The notes under the pieces were generated by a model that was not told the origin of the DNA, did not search any database, and was given only the letters and a program-made list of their open reading frames with translations. Below are positions 38,137 to 44,991 of a stretch of 64,000 nucleotides of DNA, piece after piece. The stretch is taken from contig NZ_CP136920.1 of assembly GCF_033100135.1 (NCBI RefSeq), positions 2,723,001-2,787,000 on the forward strand, in the 5' to 3' direction. Origin of the DNA: Rubellicoccus peritrichatus (GTDB lineage: Bacteria; Verrucomicrobiota; Verrucomicrobiia; Opitutales; Cerasicoccaceae). The position numbers were made by a program, and so were the translations under genes. Within the stretch, counting starts at the first letter, position 1; each line of letters opens with the position of its first letter.

Positions 38137-38535
38137 GTTTTTTTAGTTTAAATGAAGGTTTAAGATTGTCAGGCCAAGGATCCTACGCCCTCGGTCTGGC
38201 TATTAAGAGTGGCGTTAGCTGCTGATATCGCCAAGCTGCCAAACAGCATAGCTATGCACAATCTTGCCGTGCACTGGACTTTTGATCTAAATGGTTTAAT
38301 CATAATGATGATAGGGAAGAGATTGGATTATAAACGCCGTTTTTCTGATTCGAGGACAGGCATCAATATAGGTTGCACCCTTTAGAACAGATTTGTACAC
38401 TTGATAGGATGTTTTTATAAATTTTGTTTGGATTAAAGAAACGTTTAATCAGACAGTCTCAGTTGAAGCTCATTGATTCTCGCGTTTAATCCGGATGAAA
38501 CTCTTAATTAGTAGACGAATTCTTGCCCCGCCAAT
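38137..38535. other. 399-bp divergent intergenic region, sulfatase / ECF sigma gene
   Basis: No gene seen. It should hold promoters for both divergent genes. The strongest internal features are a 20-bp inverted repeat at 38431-38450 (listed separately) and a 12-bp palindrome GCATAGCTATGC at 38246-38257 of unknown meaning. Confidence 0.5.
38431..38450. promoter_or_regulatory. inverted repeat upstream of ECF sigma gene
   Basis: GATTAAA and TTTAATC enclose GAAACG, ending 85 bp before the sigma-factor start. The symmetry and location fit an operator for the sigma/kinase cassette; the binding protein is unknown. Confidence 0.35.
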
Positions 38536-39120
38536 ATGGAAACTCGCCACACGCTTTTGCAAAGAGCTTGCCAGCCCGACAATAATGAAGCCTGGGATGA
38601 GTTCGTCTTTTATTATCAGAAGTTTATCTACTATCTGTTGAATCGAATTGGGGTTGGATCCAATGACATTGACGACCTGGCGCAGGAAATTTTGCTCGAG
38701 CTTTGGAAAAGTTTGCCAACCTACAAAAAGGAGAAAGCTAAATTTCGCACTTGGCTTAGTGCGATTGTTCGCCATCAGGCGGGTCGTTATCTTTCGCGAA
38801 AAATTCGACAGCAAAAGGTTATCAGCGCCTCGGAGCACGAGCGAGTCGAGTTTAACGCTGTGGATGCAGCTAACAATGAGTTTGAGGAAATGGTCAATGA
38901 AGAATGGGGAATATACATATCGAATTTGGCGATGAAGAATGTAGAGAAAGTTTATCGAGGCCATGCTATCGAGGTTTTCAATATGAGCATTAAGGGGAAA
39001 AGCGTAGAGTCGATCGCCAACGAATTGGGTATCACGACCAACACCGTTTATACTTTGAAAAGACGCGTGAAAAGTCGTTTGCTCAAAGAAATTCAGCATT
39101 TGAAAGCGAATTTGGAATGA
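38536..39120 (+). CDS. ECF-type RNA polymerase sigma factor
   Basis: 194 residues. Region 2 (about 20-90) contains DDLAQEILLELWKSLPTY and TWLSAIVRHQAGRYL; region 4 (about 145-190) contains KSVESIANELGITTNTVYTL, followed by the basic KRRVKSRL. There is no region 1 or 3, as in ECF factors. Its last four bases overlap the start of the kinase gene (ATGA), so the two are co-translated and the kinase is the likely signal partner, replacing an anti-sigma factor. This pairing is common in Planctomycetes and Verrucomicrobia. Confidence 0.93.
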   Translation: METRHTLLQRACQPDNNEAWDEFVFYYQKFIYYLLNRIGVGSNDIDDLAQEILLELWKSLPTYKKEKAKFRTWLSAIVRHQAGRYLSRKIRQQKVISASEHERVEFNAVDAANNEFEEMVNEEWGIYISNLAMKNVEKVYRGHAIEVFNMSIKGKSVESIANELGITTNTVYTLKRRVKSRLLKEIQHLKANLE

Positions 39121-41138
39121 ACAGTGAAGGTTATGATCCTGATCGGGATCTTGGGTTTCTTTACGAGCTGGCTTCGGGTGAGAATAGTGAGCCTGAGGAC
39201 ATGTCTCCGACTTATGCTGAGCTCTTGAACCTCACCACTATTTACACGGATTACGAGTTTATTGCTGAAGGTGGCTCTAAACAAATATTTCGCGCCTTTG
39301 ACACCAAGGCGAAGCGCCACGTCGCGATCGCACGACCCAATCCGAAGCTGGGCAATCAATTTTATGAGGCATTCCTTCGGGAGGCACAGCTAACGGCATC
39401 GCTGGCGCACCCCAACATCATTAACATCCACGATATTGATTTAGGAAGTGAGGATGAACCGTATTTTTCAATGGATTTGATGCGAGGTGCGACGCTGGAA
39501 AATTTTATTGTTGATCGTGCATTTGCTGATTCAGCTGGGGGCAGCGAGTTGAAATTAAATGACTATCTGGACATCTTTCTAAAGATATGCGATGCAATTG
39601 CCTACGCCCACGATGAAGGTGTTTTGCACTTGGACCTGAAGCCGGCTAACATTTACGTAAACCAATTTGGCGAGGTCGTCGTTGGCGATTGGGGGCTCGC
39701 CAAAGTTGTCAATCAATCTAAAATCTATGAGCGACTGAGCGATGATCTTGAAGTCGACCTCGAGGCCTATTCGGGAAATACCTTGGGTGGCGAAATCAAG
39801 GGGACTCCCGGATTTATGGCACCAGAACAAGCAACACGGGAAGCAGAGAAAACTATCCAGACTGATGTTTATGCGCTTGGGGCCATCCTTTATAATATCC
39901 TTACGAGGAAGCCTCCATTTCACGGGTTAGCCTCCGAAGAAATCGTCGAGCAAACTCGTCGCAAGACTCAGGTGGAAGTTGACCGCATTGATCATTCTCA
40001 GCATGCTTTCAGTAGAGGGTTGAAAGCCATTGTGCACCGTGCAATGGCGCCTGAGCCACACCAGCGTTACTCCTCCGTTAAGGCACTTCAGGACGATATT
40101 CGGCGCTATCAAAATCATATGCCGACGCACGCTGATCGTCCTTTTTTATGGGAACGGTTAGTGCTGCTGTTTCAGAGAAACGCTGTGGTTTGCAGTGTGG
40201 TGGTGGCAGCCATTATTGCTATTATAATTACGATTTTTACTCTGTTGCGCGCAGCAGAGCAGCAAAGGCGTGTGGCGGATACTCGTATTGAGATGCTGGA
40301 TACCTATAGCGGCGAGGCTAAGGCGGAGATTGAATCGCTGTCTGAATTGGCGGGCGGTACTTTGAAAGGTTACGCCAATTTGAGAAACCGACTTTTTTTT
40401 CATGATCCACTATGGGTCATGAGTCAATTGCGTGACTTTTACGATCAGTACGTAGCCCTGTTTCCTGACAGCAAAAAGTATTGGGAGGAGCGTTTCTATT
40501 TTGATATTGTTCGCATGAACTTTGAGGTCGCGAACGAGATGGACCGTTTTCAGGATTTGGAGGTTGATCCCAACCTAACAGATCTAGCCGCCAGCTTGTC
40601 CGACTACCGCTTTAATAATTCTGTGCGCCCAACCGTTGATCAGGTGTTAACGACACTTTCTAAGGTTAACGAATTTGGTGGAGACTACAAGGAGCTCATG
40701 GCGATGATGGTTTATTTCGATGCAGCGTCTCGCGGCGATAAAAACGGATACGATCAAGTCGTTCAGGAACTCGTTGCCTATTATAATCCCAACTGGCAAT
40801 TGGAAGGGTTTAACTACGACCCAGGGCAACAAAGCTTGAAGCTGGGAGGAACGGGTCTGACTTCACTGTTTCCTTTGGATTATATTGTAGAGGCAAATTC
40901 ATTTTTAAGCCTGATACCTATAAAAACTCTTAAATTGTCATTAGAAAATGATCCTTTTGAACTCTGGCAGCTTGGAACGCTTGATCTGGTCGAATTAGAC
41001 GTAGCGGATTCCTTGAAACTGAGTTTGGAAGGAGTCGCTAATTTTCGATCGCTTAAAACTTTAGTTGTAGCCAAGGGTCAATTTACCGATCGGGAGCTGG
41101 CACAGGTTCCTCGAGGCGTGGAGGTCATATACGAGTGA
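39117..41138 (+). CDS. membrane Ser/Thr protein kinase with displaced catalytic lysine
   Basis: 673 residues. The kinase domain is at about 47-335: glycine loop IAEGGSKQIFRAFD, the beta-3 strand RHVAIARPN, the helix-C Glu89, HLDLKPAN (Asp173, Lys175, Asn178), the metal-binding Asp191 in DWG, then GTPGFMAPEQ. At the VAIK position the sequence reads VAIA with Ala72, so the normal ATP lysine is missing, but Lys55 in the glycine loop is placed like the lysine of WNK kinases. A membrane helix is at about 357-378, and a 295-residue external C-terminal part has no domain I recognise beyond a short LRR-like stretch at its end. Overlaps the sigma gene (ATGA) and the next gene (GTGA). Confidence 0.93.
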   Translation: MNSEGYDPDRDLGFLYELASGENSEPEDMSPTYAELLNLTTIYTDYEFIAEGGSKQIFRAFDTKAKRHVAIARPNPKLGNQFYEAFLREAQLTASLAHPNIINIHDIDLGSEDEPYFSMDLMRGATLENFIVDRAFADSAGGSELKLNDYLDIFLKICDAIAYAHDEGVLHLDLKPANIYVNQFGEVVVGDWGLAKVVNQSKIYERLSDDLEVDLEAYSGNTLGGEIKGTPGFMAPEQATREAEKTIQTDVYALGAILYNILTRKPPFHGLASEEIVEQTRRKTQVEVDRIDHSQHAFSRGLKAIVHRAMAPEPHQRYSSVKALQDDIRRYQNHMPTHADRPFLWERLVLLFQRNAVVCSVVVAAIIAIIITIFTLLRAAEQQRRVADTRIEMLDTYSGEAKAEIESLSELAGGTLKGYANLRNRLFFHDPLWVMSQLRDFYDQYVALFPDSKKYWEERFYFDIVRMNFEVANEMDRFQDLEVDPNLTDLAASLSDYRFNNSVRPTVDQVLTTLSKVNEFGGDYKELMAMMVYFDAASRGDKNGYDQVVQELVAYYNPNWQLEGFNYDPGQQSLKLGGTGLTSLFPLDYIVEANSFLSLIPIKTLKLSLENDPFELWQLGTLDLVELDVADSLKLSLEGVANFRSLKTLVVAKGQFTDRELAQVPRGVEVIYE

Positions 41139-41956
41139 GCAAAGTATTCTTTCGCATTGTTGTTATTGGATTCCTCTGCCTCAGTTGGCACCTGAGACTG
41201 CCTGCGCGTGTACTCTACGAAAACGATTTTACCGGTGAATCTGCGGAAACCACCGGCAGCGTCGGAGTGGTAAAAAAATTGAGGGCGCATCAATGGTCGA
41301 ACCAGAAGGGTTCTTGGATTGAGCGTGATGGGGCGATGCACTATTTTCAGGAGTATGATATTCCTGGCCCTCGGGCTTCATGGTTTACGAAGAGTGCCTT
41401 TGTTGGTGTAGATGGACTGATGTTAGAGGCGGAGGTTTATTCTAACTATGTAGGCCCTGGCCAGAACAACGAATTTGAGATTGGTCTCGTGGCGGCCGAC
41501 CAAGCCGATCCATGGAAACTCACCTTGCCATTATCGCTTGGAGTAAGCAATCTGCATGAGATTGAACCACAGGCCAATCCTGATTTTTTGGTGGTCAAGC
41601 TGGTTGATCAAGTTGTGCCTCAGGGACTTTATCTTCGAAACGGTGGTGAATCGCTTGAATTAGCTAAAAAGCCTCATGAGATTGGTGCTCAACGCTTAAA
41701 AATCGTCATTCGTCCAGACGAATGGAAATACTGGTTGAACAATGATTTGGTTGCTTCCGGAGATACATCGACGCTTGACTTGAGCCGTCCTTATCGAGTT
41801 TGGGTCTATGCACGCGGAGGCGGCGTAGAACGTCGTGTCGATTGGCTAAGACTAGAATCCATCGAATCCTTCCAATGGTTGAATCTCGTACCCGCCATTG
41901 CCTTACTGATTATATTCGGTCTGCTATTTACGCGAAGAAAACCGATTCCAAGCTAA
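41135..41956 (+). CDS. exported LamG-like protein with C-terminal membrane helix
   Basis: 273 residues from the GTG at 41135, which overlaps the kinase stop by four bases. Signal peptide about 1-24. The body resembles a concanavalin/LamG-like beta-sandwich (LYENDFTGES start, MLEAEVYSNYVGPGQNNEFE, LKIVIRPDEWKYWLNND, VDWLRLESIE end), a fold that often binds carbohydrate. A C-terminal helix (about 248-265) with trailing RRK would anchor it to the membrane. As third member of a sigma-kinase cassette it may be the external ligand sensor (inference). The domain call is by pattern only. Confidence 0.8.
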   Translation: MSKVFFRIVVIGFLCLSWHLRLPARVLYENDFTGESAETTGSVGVVKKLRAHQWSNQKGSWIERDGAMHYFQEYDIPGPRASWFTKSAFVGVDGLMLEAEVYSNYVGPGQNNEFEIGLVAADQADPWKLTLPLSLGVSNLHEIEPQANPDFLVVKLVDQVVPQGLYLRNGGESLELAKKPHEIGAQRLKIVIRPDEWKYWLNNDLVASGDTSTLDLSRPYRVWVYARGGGVERRVDWLRLESIESFQWLNLVPAIALLIIFGLLFTRRKPIPS

Positions 41957-42043
41957 TATTTGGAACGTCCATTAAAAAAATACTCAGTGTACAAAACTGG
42001 GCCTTCGAGGGAATAACTTACCATAAAATGCTTAACCGAGTAT

Positions 42044-42856
42044 TTATGAGTCATTCTTGACTGTGAATCGGCGGCGACGATAGCAAGTGTAACCGACGGC
42101 GAGAAGACCGCCGATTAGAGCAAAGGTTGAGGGTTCAGGAACAGACACAAAGTCAACCGTTACGCCACCGATCGCAATTGCTGCGTCAACGCCGGAAGTG
42201 TTACCTCGCATGCCATACAGTGCGTTGTTGACACCTGGATCTAATGCCAGATATTGCGAAAGCGTTAGGCCATCGCTAGCGCCTCCAGATGTGCCAACCA
42301 GGTTAGTCGCGGTGATCGTGGAGCCATTATAGGTCATGGCATCCGTGGTGTTGGTGAGGGATGATGTAAGGTTCCAGTTACCATCATTTAAGCGAACGAA
42401 TGTCATGGTCGCATTGAAAACATCGCTTCCTGCATTGTAATTAGGATCGACGGCTCCGCCGACAGTCAGATTGGTGCCGGTAAATTCAAGTTCTGATCCA
42501 ACTTGTGGTACCTGAGAGCCAGTATGTTCGGTCTGGGCTGCGAGACCAAATGTGTAAAGCGTATTGCCGCCATTACCAGCGCCTGTGAAGACGACATCGG
42601 TTAGCGTAACCACGACCGAATCGCCAACATTGGGGATAATCGGGGAAAAGTTACGGGCGCGCTGGAAAGTGGAACCAAGCGTAGCATTGCCCCCGGAAAT
42701 CGTCCAGAGCGGTTGCCCTTCCCAGCCGGTTGCATTAGCTATGGGGCCGTCGGCAAATGCGCCAAAATCTGTGGTGAAGATGGTTTGGCCGGAGCAAATG
42801 GTCGCCAAGCTTAGCAAGATGCCGATCGAGTAACTTAGAATTGAGGGTTTTTTCAT
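42044..42856 (-). CDS. PEP-CTERM sorting-domain protein
   Basis: 270 residues from the ATG at 42856; the frame is open a further 15 codons upstream. Signal peptide about 1-23 (LSYSIGILLSLATICSGQ). The middle is a secreted beta-sandwich with the TTDFGAFADGPI start common to verrucomicrobial PEP-CTERM proteins. The tail is VPEPSTFALIGGLLAVGYTCYRRRR split as VPEPS motif, hydrophobic helix and arginine cluster, the exosortase substrate signal. It converges with the sigma/kinase cassette. Molecular function unknown; likely surface or matrix associated. Confidence 0.9.
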   Translation of the reverse strand: MKKPSILSYSIGILLSLATICSGQTIFTTDFGAFADGPIANATGWEGQPLWTISGGNATLGSTFQRARNFSPIIPNVGDSVVVTLTDVVFTGAGNGGNTLYTFGLAAQTEHTGSQVPQVGSELEFTGTNLTVGGAVDPNYNAGSDVFNATMTFVRLNDGNWNLTSSLTNTTDAMTYNGSTITATNLVGTSGGASDGLTLSQYLALDPGVNNALYGMRGNTSGVDAAIAIGGVTVDFVSVPEPSTFALIGGLLAVGYTCYRRRRFTVKNDS

Positions 42857-43277
42857 ATTGTTTTGAGGGGGGATGATCTGTTGATTTAAGGAGTAGCACA
42901 TTTAAGGTGACACCAGGATCTGGTTGTTGAAATGCAACCCGAGCGTAGTGACATTGTAAAACTTGATTGCGACTCGTGACCACCGAAGTGGAGCACTAGC
43001 CATAGTAATAGATTGCGGCTGGTTTGATGGATTTGTACACTTCACCAGAAAATTTTCTATTTTTTGAACACTCGCCGATGTATGCTTGCTCGAACGCGTC
43101 GCCAATGGCACTCAGCAACGATACCGATTTACAGTGCCTTAAAGCTCTGGGCTTTTGTCCATGAGGTTTCGCTGCATGCCCTGAACCATGATTTTAACGC
43201 GAATACGCTAGTGAGCTTGCTCGACACAATTCAACCATAGATAACAGACTTGCTGCCATCTATATGTGTTCTTTCAA
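42857..43277. other. 421-bp intergenic region with a marginal 52-codon ORF
   Basis: Lies between two minus-strand genes, so the promoter of the PEP-CTERM gene should be here. The only ORF of interest is 43082-43240 on the plus strand (52 residues, containing KLWAFVHEVSLHALNHDF). I recognise no family and give it low weight. The rest shows no RNA gene or clear terminator. Confidence 0.4.
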
Positions 43278-44849
43278 TTATAGTTCGTGGTCCAGTTGCT
43301 TATTTTCTTTAGTCGTTGCCTTACCATGTGACAAGCGATGTAGCTCTGCTGAGTTCTTGGCTCGTTTCGGTTCGTTTAATCCGTGACTGGTTAAACAATC
43401 CCGGTACTCGGCAAATGTGGTTTCGAGAATGGCGCAGACATGAATGGGCAGGTCGTTTTCTCGAATCGTACTGGCGCTGACCTGCCAGAAACGGCTATAG
43501 CTTTTGGCGTACTTGCTGTTGAGGTCGTTGCGGATTGTCTGGAATAAATCAAAGACAGTGCTAGCATTGAATGCGTCTAAATCATAAGTTTCTCCGGCAT
43601 CATACTCTTGGTTCCATTGTAGTTTTTGAGCTTTCTTATCAACTTGTTCCAGGTCGAGGTAATATGTCTGCCAGTTTTTCAAATCACCAGAATACGCATC
43701 AACCTGATAGACTTGAACGGCAGGGTTGTTGTCGTAAACAGGGCTGATCGCTGGAATGATTTTATGCAGGAGTAGGGGAGCATTGTCAGCGCTGTCGATG
43801 CGATAACCGTCTTTATGGGTGTGCCCTGCGAAAGATAGTTGGATTGTATCATGGTACCGCTCAACGAGGCGTTGGTAGCGCTCGGTGAAATCAATTGTCC
43901 AGAAGTGTGCGGCCGAATTTTTGCCATCCGCTTTTGCTTCCATGTAACCATCCATTCCTGGTGGCACATGCATGAGGAGCCAGACCTGTTTGCCAGCTTC
44001 GCGTGCGGCAGCGAGTTTCTCTTCAAACCAGACGAACTGTGCTGCACCTGGTGTGGTCCCATTGTTGGTGCAATCGCAACAGTCGACTTTTTGTTCTGTT
44101 GGGTTGTGATAGATATCACAGTAACTATCAGACCAGAGTACCGTATTAAGTGAAATAAGTTGATGGTTGGGGAAGGTGGGCAGATCGGCCACATAACAAC
44201 CAAATGCGTCGAATGATTTGTTGAATTCCGCATGATTGATTGTGTCTTTTAAGAGGGGATGCCAGATGTCGGCAAAGGTTGAGAGAAAGTCACCATTGGG
44301 CTGGACCCAGTAGTTCCCACAGAAAGCATCGTCATTGCCCAGTGTTGGCAGAATAACCGAGTTGGGGAAATGCTTTTGAAATTCATCTGCCATCAGTTGT
44401 ATGACATTCGCAGTAAAATCGCGAAAGGCTTCGGGGTTTTCTTCGATTGTTTGGGTTGACAGTGCATTATAGTTCTTGTGCCAGTAATGTCCCATGAAAT
44501 CACCGGGAAAGATGACGAATGGAGAGTCCGGTAGTTCTTTCGCTGCAGCGGCCAAAGCAGAGACCATCAAAGTATAGTTACTGTCCTGGCCAAGCTTCAC
44601 GACTGGTTGATCGAGCTTTTTAAAGAAGGCAGGCCACTCCTTGACATCCAGGCTGGTGAGTTCCTGGAACTCAGCTGGATCAAGTCCGTTGAAGACATTC
44701 CAGTGAATGTCGGAAATGACAATGAAGGATCGCTCTTCTGCCTGAAGGCGGGAAAAGCAAAGTAGCATCGCCACCATCAGGCATGCCCATATGGGAATGA
44801 GCCAATTGGTTTTTATCGGTTTACTGAAGTTAGAATACATTGCTACCAC
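43278..44849 (-). CDS. exported metallophosphoesterase, acid sphingomyelinase-like
   Basis: 523 residues. A signal or anchor helix is at about 15-37 (LIPIWACLMVAMLLCFSRLQA). Calcineurin-like metal motifs are in order: Asp47 and His49 in ISDIHW, GDFMGH, GNDD, then MHVPPG and GHTHKDGYR. The layout with a long N-terminal loop rich in aromatic residues and a C-terminal helical tail matches acid-sphingomyelinase-like phosphodiesterases. It likely cleaves phosphodiesters outside the cytoplasm; lipid versus nucleotide substrates cannot be told apart. Two cysteines flank CDCTN near 220, possibly a disulfide. Standing alone on the minus strand. Confidence 0.9.
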   Translation of the reverse strand: MVAMYSNFSKPIKTNWLIPIWACLMVAMLLCFSRLQAEERSFIVISDIHWNVFNGLDPAEFQELTSLDVKEWPAFFKKLDQPVVKLGQDSNYTLMVSALAAAAKELPDSPFVIFPGDFMGHYWHKNYNALSTQTIEENPEAFRDFTANVIQLMADEFQKHFPNSVILPTLGNDDAFCGNYWVQPNGDFLSTFADIWHPLLKDTINHAEFNKSFDAFGCYVADLPTFPNHQLISLNTVLWSDSYCDIYHNPTEQKVDCCDCTNNGTTPGAAQFVWFEEKLAAAREAGKQVWLLMHVPPGMDGYMEAKADGKNSAAHFWTIDFTERYQRLVERYHDTIQLSFAGHTHKDGYRIDSADNAPLLLHKIIPAISPVYDNNPAVQVYQVDAYSGDLKNWQTYYLDLEQVDKKAQKLQWNQEYDAGETYDLDAFNASTVFDLFQTIRNDLNSKYAKSYSRFWQVSASTIRENDLPIHVCAILETTFAEYRDCLTSHGLNEPKRAKNSAELHRLSHGKATTKENKQLDHEL

Positions 44850-44991
44850 GCTATTTGCTTATGTATGGTAATATTCCTATTAATTCAAGCTCACGACAGT
44901 GACGACAGCTAATGGTCGCTGCAATCAAGTTCGCTAGTGTAGGGTACTCTTTTATATTTTCTGAGAGCCCTCTTCGTTTCCTTGAAGATTC

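Noticed and set aside
38246..38257. Perfect palindrome GCATAGCTATGC between sulfatase and sigma genes
   Set aside because: Single copy, too far from either start for a simple operator, and no supporting element; kept only as a note in the intergenic entry.
41978..42045. AAATACTC and GAGTATTT as a possible terminator between the convergent kinase cassette and PEP-CTERM gene
   Set aside because: The arms are AT-rich and 52 bp apart, and the right arm runs into the PEP-CTERM stop, so a terminator hairpin is unlikely.
38389..43042. GATTTGTACACTT at 38389-38401 and again at 43030-43042
   Set aside because: A shared 13-mer is expected by chance many times in 64 kb. The two sites have different orientation relative to the genes and the rest of the flanks do not match.
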